9,303 bases of DNA from Chloroflexota bacterium (GTDB lineage Bacteria; Chloroflexota; Anaerolineae; SpSt-600). Both the position numbers and the translations under genes were made by a program. The notes beneath the pieces were generated by a model, which was given only the letters and a program-made list of their open reading frames with translations, made no database searches and was not told the DNA's origin. The stretch spans positions 1 to 9,303 of the forward strand of contig DRAO01000149.1 in assembly GCA_011041825.1 (NCBI GenBank), written 5' to 3'. Positions 1 to 7,461 of the stretch are shown here, in pieces (within the stretch, counting starts at the first letter, position 1; every line of letters begins with the position of its first letter).

Positions 1-8
1 GGACCAAG

Positions 9-425
9 ATGCCCATTGTGGCGATACCCGATGTGCTTCAGGAGCAATTGGGCACCAAAGCGGCCACTGCCCTGGTGGATATGATGAACCAGGCTCTGGA
101 AGAGCAGCAGCGCATTGTGCTGACGCTGGCAGAAGACCGCTTCGAGCGCCGTTTTTCGGAGGAGCTATCCAAAATCCGTGAGGAATTGGCCTTGATGCGG
201 GCCGAGTTCCGGGAGCAGCTGGCAGCGCAGGTGGCCGAGTTACGCCAAGAGATGGCAGCTCAGGGAGCAGAGCTTCGCCAGGAGATGGCGTCAATGGAAT
301 CCCGCCTGCACGCCGAGATAGCCAAACGCCATTCGGAGCTCATTCGTTGGATGTTTATCTTCTGGATCGGGCAGTTCATCTCGATAGCGGCGCTGGTGAT
401 AACGTTGGCGCAGCTTTTGAGGTGA
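9..425 (+). CDS. Coiled-coil protein with C-terminal membrane anchor, function unknown
   Basis: A 138-residue protein of unknown function. Residues 1-35 look like a short globular or helical head ([15 protein letters not shown]...). Residues 36-110 are highly charged and helical. Within them, residues 51-105 divide cleanly into five 11-residue units, including the near-identical [11 protein letters not shown] (73-83) and [11 protein letters not shown] (84-94), which is typical of a hendecad coiled coil. Residues about 112-134 ([22 protein letters not shown]) form one membrane helix, and the protein ends four residues later. The expected topology is a tail-anchored rod facing the cytoplasm. 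It resembles the small coiled-coil/TM proteins often annotated as DUF1640-like or LA_3696-like, but that resemblance is recalled, not tested. The ATG at 9 is the first start available; its ribosome binding site is mostly outside the window, so an upstream start cannot be excluded. It is separated from secA by a 97-nt gap containing a large inverted repeat. Confidence 0.75.
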   Translation: MPIVAIPDVLQEQLGTKAATALVDMMNQALEEQQRIVLTLAEDRFERRFSEELSKIREELALMRAEFREQLAAQVAELRQEMAAQGAELRQEMASMESRLHAEIAKRHSELIRWMFIFWIGQFISIAALVITLAQLLR

Positions 426-440
426 GAAACAACCTGAAGG

Positions 441-483
441 GGTTATTTTTCGACGGCAGCGGAGTTGCCGTCGAAAAATAACC
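441..483. repeat. Exact 18-bp inverted repeat (hairpin) between the coiled-coil gene and secA
   Basis: The left arm GGTTATTTTTCGACGGCA (441-458) and right arm TGCCGTCGAAAAATAACC (466-483) are perfect reverse complements around a 7-nt spacer, GCGGAGT. One G-U and one C-G pair inside the spacer (459/465, 460/464) and weaker pairs outside (438-440 with 484-486) could lengthen the stem. It begins 15 nt after the stop codon of the upstream gene and ends about 40 nt before the secA start, so it may end or protect the upstream transcript. It is not a textbook intrinsic terminator: the GC-rich core is followed by A residues that pair with the preceding T run, and only TTT follows the full stem. A REP- or MITE-like element is the main alternative. 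Confidence 0.85.
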
Positions 484-502
484 TTTGTCAGGCGACAAGC
501 CA

Positions 503-510
503 TAAGGAGG
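503..510 (+). promoter_or_regulatory. Ribosome binding site of secA
   Basis: TAAGGAGG is a near-perfect Shine-Dalgarno sequence 12 nt upstream of the GTG at 523. The spacing is longer than ideal. There is no ATG, GTG or TTG between the two in the secA frame, so it supports the GTG start. Confidence 0.75.
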
Positions 511-522
511 CAAAAGGTAAAA

Positions 523-3500
523 GTGTTTAAGAAACTGTTGAAAACGGTAATCGGTGACCTGAACGAGAAAGAGCTGAAGCGGCTGGAGCCATTGGTGGAG
601 GAGATAAACCGCCTGGAGCCGGAGATGGAGCGCCTCTCCGATGAAGAGTTGCGTGCCCTCACCGACGAATTCAGGCGGGGGCTCCGGGAAGAGACGGCTT
701 CTCTGAGGGAGAGGGTCGAGGAGAAGCGGGCTGAGTTGGAGGCTGAAGAAGACCCCGAGGTTCGTGAACGCCTGGAGGAGGAATTCCACAAACTTGACGA
801 CCAGCTCCGCCAAGCCGAAGAAGAATACCTCAACTGCATCCTCCCCCGTGCCTTCGCCGCCGTGCGGGAGGCCGCCAAGCGCACCATCGGCCTGCGCCAC
901 TTTGATGTCCAGCTTATGGGCGGGATTGTCCTGCACCAGGGCAAAGTAGCCGAGATGAAGACCGGCGAGGGCAAAACCCTCGTCGCCACCCTGCCGGTCT
1001 ACCTTAACGCCCTTACGGGCCGGGGTGTCCACGTGGTCACTGTCAACGATTATCTGGCCAAGCGGGACACCCAGTGGATGGGGCCGGTGTATCACCTCCT
1101 GGGGCTCAAAGTGGGCGTCATCCAATCCCTGGCCGCTGACCCTCAACGTAGCTCCTTCATCTATGACCCCGAATACATCTCCGAGGATGACCGCTATCAG
1201 CACTTAAGGCCAGTATCCCGCCGGGAAGCATATCTGGCTGATGTTACCTACGGCACCAACAATGAATTCGGCTTTGACTATCTGCGAGACAATATGGTGC
1301 AGGACCTCTCCCAATGTGTCCAGCGAGAACTCAACTACGCCATTATTGACGAGGTGGACAACATCCTCATAGACGAGGCCCGAACACCCCTCATTATCTC
1401 TGGCCCTGCGGAGGAATCTGCCGAACTCTATCAAACCTTCGCCCGCCTCGTCCCCCACCTTCAACCTGAAGTAGACTACATCGTGGACGAGAAGGCCCGG
1501 GTGGTGACCCTCACCGAAGAGGGCATCGCCAAGGTGGAGAAGATGCTGGGCATTGATAACCTCTACTCCCCTCAAAATGCCCATTTGACCCCATATCTGG
1601 ACAATGCATTACGGGCTTATGCCCTCTACCATCGAGACAAAGATTACATTGTCAAGGACGGCCAGGTCATCATTGTGGATGAGTTCACCGGACGCCTGAT
1701 GTACGGCCGTCGCTATTCCGAGGGCCTGCACCAGGCCATCGAAGCCAAAGAAGGCGTTCCCATCCAGCGGGAAAGCCTCACCTTGGCCACCATCACCTTC
1801 CAGAACTACTTCCGCCTCTACAAGAAGCTGGCCGGTATGACCGGAACCGCCGCCACCGAGGCCGAGGAATTCCACAAGATTTACGGCCTGGACGTGGTGG
1901 TCATCCCCACCCACAAGCCGATGATCCGCATTGACCACCCCGACGTAGTCTATAAGACTGAGGAAGCAAAGTTCCGGGCGGTGGTGAAGGAAATCCTTCA
2001 ACTCCACTGCCAGGACCGCCCGGTGCTGGTGGGCACGCTTTCCATCGAGAAATCCGAGCACCTGAGTTCCCGCCTCTCACCTCAGAAGCTCCAGGACCTG
2101 GCGAGGGTAACCCTGCTGCGGGACGCCCTATCCAGGGATGAGCAACTCGACAAGGAAGAGTGGGAACGGTGGAACACCTACCTCAACCAGCCCCTGGAGA
2201 GGCTGAGCCCCAGAGAGCTCAACAGATTGGCCCGCCGCCTGGGGGTAAATCCCAACATCCTCGCTAAGGAAAACGTCGAACGTCTGGCCCGGCTCCTGGG
2301 CATAGAAGATGTGGACAAGCTCGGCAAAGTGCTGAGGGAAGGCGTCCCCCACAACGTCCTCAATGCCAAGTATCACGAGAAAGAGGCCCAGATTATCGCC
2401 CAGGCGGGGCGCTCCGGTGCGGTTACCATCGCCACCAATATGGCCGGGCGAGGTGTGGACATCCTGCTGGGAGGCAACCCGGAGGGCCTGGCCCGGGAGA
2501 AGCTGCGCAAGGAAGGTTTCGACCTCACCCAGATTCGTTCCAGCGAGTGGGACGATGCCCTCAAGATGCTCCGCCGGGGCGAAGACCCCACGAAGAAGTA
2601 CCCCACCCGCTGGGCCGAGGTCCTGGCCGAGATGTACGCCCTCTGCCAGGAAGACCACGAGAGGGTGGTGAAGCTCGGAGGCTTGCACGTGCTGGGAACC
2701 GAGCGCCACGAGGCCCGCCGCATTGACAACCAGCTCCGAGGCCGCTCCGGTCGCCAGGGCGACCCAGGCTCGTCCCGGTTCTATGTCTCCCTGGAAGATG
2801 AGCTTATGCGCCGGATGGGCGGGGCGCAGGGCCTCCTGGACAAGGTTTGGGTGGACGAGGATATGCCCATCGAGCACAAGCTGGTGTCCAGGGCCATCGA
2901 GCAGGCCCAGATCCGGATGGAAGGCTACAACTTCGACATCCGCAAGCACGTGCTGGAATACGACGATGTGGTCAACAAGCAGCGTGAGGTCATCTACCGC
3001 CAGCGGCGGGAGATATTGCGCCAGAAGAACTTGCGCCCCTTCGTGATGGACATCTTACAGGAGCAGATTTCTGCCCTGGTCAATTCTTACGCTGTGGCCG
3101 GAGAGAATGGCCAGCCTGATTGGAGAGGGCTCCATACCAGCATCCGCTCCATAATCCCGCCTCTCTTCTTACCTGACCCATCTCAATGGGACGGCAGAAC
3201 CCCTCAGGAGATAGAGCAAGAGCTATATCAGATTGCCGAGAGAGCCTACGACGAAGTGGCCAAAGGGATGGCCCACGAGTTCTGGAATTCGATGGTGGAG
3301 CAAGGGCTTCGCCTGGTAGACCTCAAAAATGCTGCTGACGCCAACCCTGTCTTCAAGCTGGCTTATGAGGCCATCGCTCAGGAATTAGGGGAAGATGAAA
3401 TCAAGGCTATAGAGAATAGACCTTTCTCAGCCCTGGGACGCTCCTACAAAGAGCGCTTAGAGGAGCCACTGGCCAGGGCCCTGACCTTGGGGCGAGACCG

Positions 3501-3951
3501 CTTCGTGATGCTAAGGGTGGTGGACAACCTGTGGATAAGGCACCTCACCGACTTGGACGAATTACGAGAAGGCATAGGGTTACGGGCTTTCGGCCAGCAA
3601 GACCCCCTCATTGCTTTTAAGAAAGAAGCCCACGAAATGTACGAAGCTTTATTAGCCCTTATCCGCCAGCAAATAGCCCAGAGCGTCCTCTACACCTCAT
3701 TAGCTGTGAGGAGACCTCAACCCGTCATACCAGTTCGCCTGCCCAGGGCAGCACCGGCTGTGACCGCTGCCCCAAAGGCAGGAGCATCCCATAAGATTGG
3801 ACGCCTGGGACGTAATGACCCCTGTTGGTGTGGTAGTGGTAAGAAGTACAAGCACTGCCATATGCGTGAAGATATGGCCTTGGGGAGGATCCCTAAAGTT
3901 CAGCCCAAGGCCTCCAGAAAGAAGAAGAGGAGGAAAAAGAAGAGACGTTGA
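523..3951 (+). CDS. secA: Protein translocase subunit SecA (long form, zinc-binding C-terminus)
   Basis: SecA is the ATPase motor that drives preproteins through SecYEG at the cytoplasmic membrane. Motifs seen include Walker A TGEGKT (K151), Walker B DEVD (276-279) followed by [14 protein letters not shown], the PPXD and NBD2 signatures ([26 protein letters not shown] at 507-512), motif V MAGRGVDI (V645) and motif [13 protein letters not shown] (737-747). The C-terminus carries the SEC-C zinc site, C1101, C1103, C1112 and H1113, which in other SecA proteins binds zinc and contacts SecB or ribosomes. At 1142 residues it is far longer than the usual 800-900. Compared with E. coli SecA as recalled, there are extra blocks at about 55-104 (charged helix), 202-232 and 513-606, plus a basic tail after the zinc site ending in eleven straight Lys/Arg residues. 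The GTG start is supported by TAAGGAGG. The reading frame is intact, and it heads a run of closely spaced genes. Confidence 0.98.
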   Translation: MFKKLLKTVIGDLNEKELKRLEPLVEEINRLEPEMERLSDEELRALTDEFRRGLREETASLRERVEEKRAELEAEEDPEVRERLEEEFHKLDDQLRQAEEEYLNCILPRAFAAVREAAKRTIGLRHFDVQLMGGIVLHQGKVAEMKTGEGKTLVATLPVYLNALTGRGVHVVTVNDYLAKRDTQWMGPVYHLLGLKVGVIQSLAADPQRSSFIYDPEYISEDDRYQHLRPVSRREAYLADVTYGTNNEFGFDYLRDNMVQDLSQCVQRELNYAIIDEVDNILIDEARTPLIISGPAEESAELYQTFARLVPHLQPEVDYIVDEKARVVTLTEEGIAKVEKMLGIDNLYSPQNAHLTPYLDNALRAYALYHRDKDYIVKDGQVIIVDEFTGRLMYGRRYSEGLHQAIEAKEGVPIQRESLTLATITFQNYFRLYKKLAGMTGTAATEAEEFHKIYGLDVVVIPTHKPMIRIDHPDVVYKTEEAKFRAVVKEILQLHCQDRPVLVGTLSIEKSEHLSSRLSPQKLQDLARVTLLRDALSRDEQLDKEEWERWNTYLNQPLERLSPRELNRLARRLGVNPNILAKENVERLARLLGIEDVDKLGKVLREGVPHNVLNAKYHEKEAQIIAQAGRSGAVTIATNMAGRGVDILLGGNPEGLAREKLRKEGFDLTQIRSSEWDDALKMLRRGEDPTKKYPTRWAEVLAEMYALCQEDHERVVKLGGLHVLGTERHEARRIDNQLRGRSGRQGDPGSSRFYVSLEDELMRRMGGAQGLLDKVWVDEDMPIEHKLVSRAIEQAQIRMEGYNFDIRKHVLEYDDVVNKQREVIYRQRREILRQKNLRPFVMDILQEQISALVNSYAVAGENGQPDWRGLHTSIRSIIPPLFLPDPSQWDGRTPQEIEQELYQIAERAYDEVAKGMAHEFWNSMVEQGLRLVDLKNAADANPVFKLAYEAIAQELGEDEIKAIENRPFSALGRSYKERLEEPLARALTLGRDRFVMLRVVDNLWIRHLTDLDELREGIGLRAFGQQDPLIAFKKEAHEMYEALLALIRQQIAQSVLYTSLAVRRPQPVIPVRLPRAAPAVTAAPKAGASHKIGRLGRNDPCWCGSGKKYKHCHMREDMALGRIPKVQPKASRKKKRRKKKRR

Positions 3952-3966
3952 AATCGGAGGCATAGG

Positions 3967-4356
3967 ATGAAGGTGGATGAATTGACCTCTCAGCTTATGG
4001 AGGAAATAGAACCCGATTTGCTCGATTTCATAAGGACGAAGGTGACTTCTTTCATCAAATGGGACCTCATCCGCTTCCTGTGTAAAAATCCCAACACAGC
4101 CGACACAGCCGAGCGGTTGGCTCGGTTCGCCGGTCGGTCTCCAGATGCGGTAAGACCCGAACTGGAGGAAATGGTGCAACAGGGGTTATTGGAAGTACGC
4201 ATCATTGCCGGCATCCCCGTATATTCCCTCTCCCGTGATAAGAAGATGCGTATGATGGTGGAAAAGTTCATCAAAGCTTGCGAGGACCGCCAGTTTCGAG
4301 TTAAGGTGGTTTATCACATAATGAGAAATCTGGCCGAAACAAAGGAGGGCTCCTGA
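3967..4356 (+). CDS. Winged helix-turn-helix protein, putative transcriptional regulator
   Basis: A 129-residue protein with no recognised family name. Residues about 31-90 read as a winged helix: helix 1 KWDLIRFLCKNPN, a helix-turn-helix TAERLARFAGRSPDAVRPELEEMVQQGLL, and a two-strand wing LEVRIIAGIPVYSLS. This resembles ArsR/MarR-type or TrmB-type folds. An N-terminal helix (4-28) and a basic C-terminal helix (91-121) flank it and could mediate dimerisation or partner contacts. No metal-binding cysteine motif is visible; the only cysteines are C39 and C105. The likely role is DNA binding, but such domains also serve as protein-protein adaptors. It starts 15 nt after secA with CGGAGG (3955-3960) upstream, and its TGA overlaps the ATG of the next gene by one base (TGATG). 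That points to coupled translation, and to a functional pairing, with the KaiC-like ATPase. Confidence 0.8.
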   Translation: MKVDELTSQLMEEIEPDLLDFIRTKVTSFIKWDLIRFLCKNPNTADTAERLARFAGRSPDAVRPELEEMVQQGLLEVRIIAGIPVYSLSRDKKMRMMVEKFIKACEDRQFRVKVVYHIMRNLAETKEGS

Positions 4357-5114
4357 TGGAAAGGATTAAGACGGGCATAAGCGGATTAGATGAGATGCTG
4401 GCAGGTGGTTTCTTCCCCCGCAGTGCTAACCTGGTAGAGGGCGCACCCGGAACCGGGAAGACCACCCTTGGGATGCAATTCATCTACAACGGCATCGTGA
4501 AATATGGAGAACCAGGGATAATAATCACCTTCGAACAATTTCCGGAACAATATTACCGGGATGCTGCCCACTTCGGGTGGGATTTCAAGAAGTTTGAGGA
4601 AGAAGGACTTCTGAAGGTTTTTATGACCAGCCCTGAAGTAAGCCGACTTGACCTGGAAAACATTGATGGAATAATAGAGCAGGCCGTCGAAGAGATGGGA
4701 GCCAAGAGAATCCTCATAGACAGCATATCCCACTTCGAGAGGCTTACCAAAGACCCTAATGAGCTGAGGAGCATAGAATATGCCTTTATCAATAGCCTTA
4801 AGCGTCTGGGGTTAACGAGCATCCTCACTCGGGAGAGTGCGGTGCTATTGGGGGGAGAAACCGATACCTATGGCCTAAGCTATGTAGTGGATTCATACAT
4901 CCTCCTCCGTTATGTAGAGATGGAAAGCCGAATCTACAAGGCCCTGCTCGTGTTGAAGCTCCGTGGGAGCGACCATGCGAAAGACATCCGCAGGTTTGAG
5001 ATAACCGATCAAGGCATAGAAATACTGGAGCGATTTGAGGGGCGTGAAGGAATTATGAGCGGCAGTCCACGAAGGATGGCCGAATCCTTCATCGAAGCCT
5101 TTGTCAGGAGATAA
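4356..5114 (+). CDS. Single-domain KaiC/RAD55-type RecA-superfamily ATPase
   Basis: A 252-residue protein matching one KaiC domain rather than the two of cyanobacterial KaiC. It opens with the family signature TGISGLDEMLAGGFF. It has Walker A GAPGTGKTT (29-37, K35/T36), the segment after strand 2 ITFEQFPEQ (57-65), Walker B RILIDSIS (D122), the arginine/lysine segment KLRGSDHAKDIRRFEIT (201-217) and the closing MSGSPRR (234-240). KaiC proteins carry two adjacent catalytic glutamates after strand 2; here they are E60 and Q61, so the second is replaced. The stretch matching the KaiC S431/T432 phosphosite reads S175-Y176. The family forms ATP-bound hexamers that act as switches in signalling. 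The specific role here is unknown. AAAGGAGGG lies 7 nt before the ATG, and the start overlaps the preceding stop. Archaeal-type RAD55 or GvpD-like names could also be assigned to it. Confidence 0.92.
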   Translation: MERIKTGISGLDEMLAGGFFPRSANLVEGAPGTGKTTLGMQFIYNGIVKYGEPGIIITFEQFPEQYYRDAAHFGWDFKKFEEEGLLKVFMTSPEVSRLDLENIDGIIEQAVEEMGAKRILIDSISHFERLTKDPNELRSIEYAFINSLKRLGLTSILTRESAVLLGGETDTYGLSYVVDSYILLRYVEMESRIYKALLVLKLRGSDHAKDIRRFEITDQGIEILERFEGREGIMSGSPRRMAESFIEAFVRR

Positions 5115-5117
5115 CCA

Positions 5118-5414
5118 ATGGTAAAGGCCCTCCTACACCTTGCCTCCTTGTTGATTTTCTGTTTCATATTAGGGATGGTAATGTTGATAGCCCGGTTCTA
5201 TGAGAAGAAAGCTGGGGAAAGGACCTTTTATCAGCTTTATCTTTTGCCTATAATTCTCTTCATACTGGCTGGGGTCCTTTATCTCCAGAGGGGGGGCTCC
5301 TTTGTAGGGGATGTGGCAGGGGATTTAGTTCTAGCTTTAGCTGGGGCCATAACCGTGGCCCTGGTAAGCTACCTTTTCAACCTGATGATGGGGAGGAGGA
5401 AGTGGAGCTCATAA
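5118..5414 (+). CDS. Small three-helix membrane protein
   Basis: A 98-residue hydrophobic protein that I do not recognise. Three membrane helices are evident at about residues 4-26 (ALLHLASLLIFCFILGMVML), 38-56 (YQLYLLPIILFILAGVLYL) and 68-91 (GDLVLALAGAITVALVSYLF). A basic loop after the first helix (RFYEKKAGER) and a basic end (GRRKWSS) are likely cytoplasmic; with three helices this places the N-terminus outside or periplasmic by the positive-inside rule, although the first loop and the tail cannot easily both be inside, so topology is unsure. It begins 3 nt after the ATPase stop with AGGAG (5106-5110) 7 nt upstream, and its 3' end overlaps the next gene by 13 nt. The neighbours suggest a membrane subunit that passes a signal to the ATPase or kinase. 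That is inference only. Confidence 0.82.
   Translation: MVKALLHLASLLIFCFILGMVMLIARFYEKKAGERTFYQLYLLPIILFILAGVLYLQRGGSFVGDVAGDLVLALAGAITVALVSYLFNLMMGRRKWSS
5391..5399 (+). promoter_or_regulatory. Ribosome binding site selecting the GTG start at 5402
   Basis: GGGAGGAGG lies inside the end of the preceding gene, 2 to 5 nt before the GTG at 5402, depending on which GGAGG pairs with 16S rRNA. The first GGAGG (5392-5396) leaves 5 nt. An in-frame ATG at 5420 is the alternative start and would be 20 nt or more from this site, which is too far. The overlap implies that ribosomes finishing the upstream gene reinitiate here. Confidence 0.6.
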
Positions 5415-5737
5415 TAGCTATGTTAAGCTCATCTAGCCTTATCTCCGCCATTTATGTATCCTTTGTGCTGAAGGAACTGAGTTGGAAATTAGGTTCTGTG
5501 ACTAAAATGCCCCCTTATTACAGGGCATTTTACCTTATGGGAGGGCTGCTTTTCATAGCCCTATTCGCCCGATTGATGAAGACGGCGTTGCTACTCGTGC
5601 CAGCGGAGGCCATTCCCTTTCCCTTAAACCTGGAAGGCTTCTACGTGACCACTTATCATATTCCTATGTTCCTGGGAATGGTGGTGGGATTATGGGCTAC
5701 CTTGAAATATTGGAAGTGGTTGTTGGAGGAGCGGTGA
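5402..5737 (+). CDS. Small three-helix membrane protein, second of a pair
   Basis: A 111-residue hydrophobic protein without a recognised family. Helices are visible at about 3-23 ([21 protein letters not shown]), 43-66 ([24 protein letters not shown]) and 86-105 ([19 protein letters not shown]). A longer polar loop between helices 2 and 3 (about 67-85, [19 protein letters not shown]) is a candidate sensing or contact surface. It overlaps the preceding 98-residue gene by 13 nt in another frame and uses GTG, supported by GGGAGGAGG just upstream; ATG 5420 is a possible shorter start. Size, helix count and overlap suggest that the two small proteins form a complex with six helices in total. It lies 4 nt before the histidine kinase, which has no membrane segment of its own, so it may supply the membrane input for that kinase (inference). 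Confidence 0.8.
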   Translation: MELIIAMLSSSSLISAIYVSFVLKELSWKLGSVTKMPPYYRAFYLMGGLLFIALFARLMKTALLLVPAEAIPFPLNLEGFYVTTYHIPMFLGMVVGLWATLKYWKWLLEER

Positions 5738-5741
5738 TTTT

Positions 5742-7460
5742 ATGAAAGGTGTGGAACAACTTAAAGCCCTGAGCAGGTTAGGGCAACTGGTAACTGCTTA
5801 TCCAAATCCCAGAGAGATAATAAATCGGGCCAGCGAATTGCTGCAACAGATGCTACCTGTCGAAGCCGGGGCCTTTTTCCTGAAGACGGGTAAAGACCTG
5901 GAGCCAGCCTTCACCTGGGGTTACAGGGGCGAGCTTCTATCCCAAATAGAGGGGGAGAAACTCTACAAAGCAGTGTCTGATGGCCGTGCCGTTGTTGTAA
6001 CAAGCGATTTAGAATGGCCCTTGGAAAAAGGCTCCCCACCAGCTCTGATAGCTCCCCTCATCGCCAAGGAGGACCTGCTGGGCTTCGTGATTCTGGTAAA
6101 CCGGCTCGATGGGGAACCCTTCAGCCGGGAAGATGTGCTGCTTATGGAGTCGGCAGCCTCCACCATAGCGGGAGCCCTGGAAAATGCCTACCTGTACAAG
6201 CAAACCCAGATCCGCCTGGCTGAGATGGCAACCCTCTATGCCCTTTCCCAGCAGATAAACTCAAGCCTTGACCTCTCCATAGTCCTTGACACCATTGTCA
6301 GCGTGATAAAGCACGTTATGGATTGCCGGGGGGCTTGCATCTTCCTCCTTAATGAGGACACCGGCTGGCTGGAGATAAAAGCGGCTAGCGGTCTGACTTC
6401 CCGCTGGCGCAATGAAGCCAAGCTCCGAGTTGGTGAGGGGGTCAGCGGTCAAGTTGTGGCCACAGGCCGCCCCATTTACATCCCGGACACCTACAAAGAC
6501 CCCAACTTCATATTCTTTGACCGTTCAGTGCGCTCCCTGCTGGTGGTACCATTGGTCGTAAAGGACAAGGTGATAGGGACATTAAGCATAGATGATGTTA
6601 AGCCCAATGCTTTTAACGCCGACGATGAGAGGTTTCTCTCCATCGTGGCTGCCCAAGCAGCCATAGCCATAGAAAATGCGTCGCTCTACGAGGCCCTCAA
6701 GGAACGGGCCGAGATACTTAAAAGGGCCTATGAGGAGCTGAAAGAATTCTCCAGGATGAGGAGCGAATTTATACAAAACGTCTCCCACGAATTGCGTACC
6801 CCCCTCACTTTCATCAAAGGCTACGTGGAATTGCTCTTGGAAGGGGCAATGGGGCCCTTGACCAAGGAGCAGAAGGAGGCCTTGGAGGTAGTTTCGGAGA
6901 AGGCTGATGCCATAACACGCCTCGTGGAAGACATAATAGTCCTGCAAAGGGCCGAGTCAGAAAAGCTTCTCTTAGCCCCCGTATCTTTGGAGGAAATAGC
7001 CAGGCGGGCCGTTCAGGGGGCCTGGGTAGCCGCCCGCAAGGGAGGGATAGAATTTAAGCTGGAAATACCCCCTAATTTGCCCCTCGTTATGGGGGATAAG
7101 ACCCGCCTTATGGAAGTGTTCGATAACCTGATAAGCAACGCCATAAAGTTCAGCCCTGATGGAGGGGTGATAACCATCCGCCTATCTGATGATGATGACT
7201 TCGTAAGGGCAGAGGTGGAAGATATGGGCATAGGCATACCCGAGGACAAGCTGGACAAAATCTTCGAGCGCTTCTATCAGGTGGATGGTTCCACAACCCG
7301 CCGATTTGGAGGGGTAGGCTTAGGCTTGGCCATCGTGAAGAGCATAGTTGAGGCTCACGGTGGTAAGGTCTGGGTAAAAAGCGAGCTGGGCAAAGGCAGC
7401 ACTTTTTACTTTACAATCCCCAAAGCGCAGCCTTTATCAAAACCAACAGGAGAAGGTTAA
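5742..7460 (+). CDS. Soluble sensor histidine kinase, GAF-GAF-HisKA-HATPase_c
   Basis: A 572-residue kinase that autophosphorylates a histidine and would pass the phosphate to a response regulator. Residues about 5-150 form a divergent GAF domain and 160-312 a more canonical one ([15 protein letters not shown] ... [22 protein letters not shown] ... [21 protein letters not shown]). A helical linker (312-342) leads to the H-box [19 protein letters not shown] with phospho-acceptor H349. The ATPase domain has the N-box [10 protein letters not shown] (N462/N466), G1 DMGIGIP (494-500), the F-box KIFERFYQ, G2 GVGLGLAI (524-531) and the final GSTFYFTIP. There is no signal peptide, membrane helix, PAS, HAMP or receiver domain, so sensing is presumably cytoplasmic or through a partner. 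The GAF ligand cannot be read from the sequence. GGAGG (5725-5729) lies 12 nt upstream of the ATG. No response regulator is visible; the gene ends 1 nt before the phosphotransacylase gene. Confidence 0.96.
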   Translation: MKGVEQLKALSRLGQLVTAYPNPREIINRASELLQQMLPVEAGAFFLKTGKDLEPAFTWGYRGELLSQIEGEKLYKAVSDGRAVVVTSDLEWPLEKGSPPALIAPLIAKEDLLGFVILVNRLDGEPFSREDVLLMESAASTIAGALENAYLYKQTQIRLAEMATLYALSQQINSSLDLSIVLDTIVSVIKHVMDCRGACIFLLNEDTGWLEIKAASGLTSRWRNEAKLRVGEGVSGQVVATGRPIYIPDTYKDPNFIFFDRSVRSLLVVPLVVKDKVIGTLSIDDVKPNAFNADDERFLSIVAAQAAIAIENASLYEALKERAEILKRAYEELKEFSRMRSEFIQNVSHELRTPLTFIKGYVELLLEGAMGPLTKEQKEALEVVSEKADAITRLVEDIIVLQRAESEKLLLAPVSLEEIARRAVQGAWVAARKGGIEFKLEIPPNLPLVMGDKTRLMEVFDNLISNAIKFSPDGGVITIRLSDDDDFVRAEVEDMGIGIPEDKLDKIFERFYQVDGSTTRRFGGVGLGLAIVKSIVEAHGGKVWVKSELGKGSTFYFTIPKAQPLSKPTGEG

Positions 7461-7461
7461 G

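Noticed and set aside
431..444. Small stem AACC/GGTT that would compete with the large palindrome, as in an attenuator
   Set aside because: Four pairs with a 6-nt loop are too weak and too likely by chance, and there is no leader peptide or ligand-binding fold beside it.
485..490. TTGTCA as a possible -35 box for secA
   Set aside because: No acceptable -10 element occurs 16-18 nt downstream; the region there is the Shine-Dalgarno sequence. A promoter may exist in this gap, but I cannot place it.
376..1203. Long open frame on the minus strand opposite the start of secA
   Set aside because: It is antisense to a certain SecA coding region, runs out of it into the palindrome region, and its translation shows no recognisable domain; codon bias of the sense gene explains it.
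2128..2949. Long open frame (about 270 codons) on the minus strand within secA
   Set aside because: It lies wholly inside secA opposite motifs V and VI, has no recognisable domain, and is a mirror of the sense codons.
4356..7460. A circadian clock locus
   Set aside because: There is no kaiA or kaiB, the KaiC-like protein has only one domain, and the histidine kinase lacks the KaiB-like sensor of SasA. Timekeeping is not supported.
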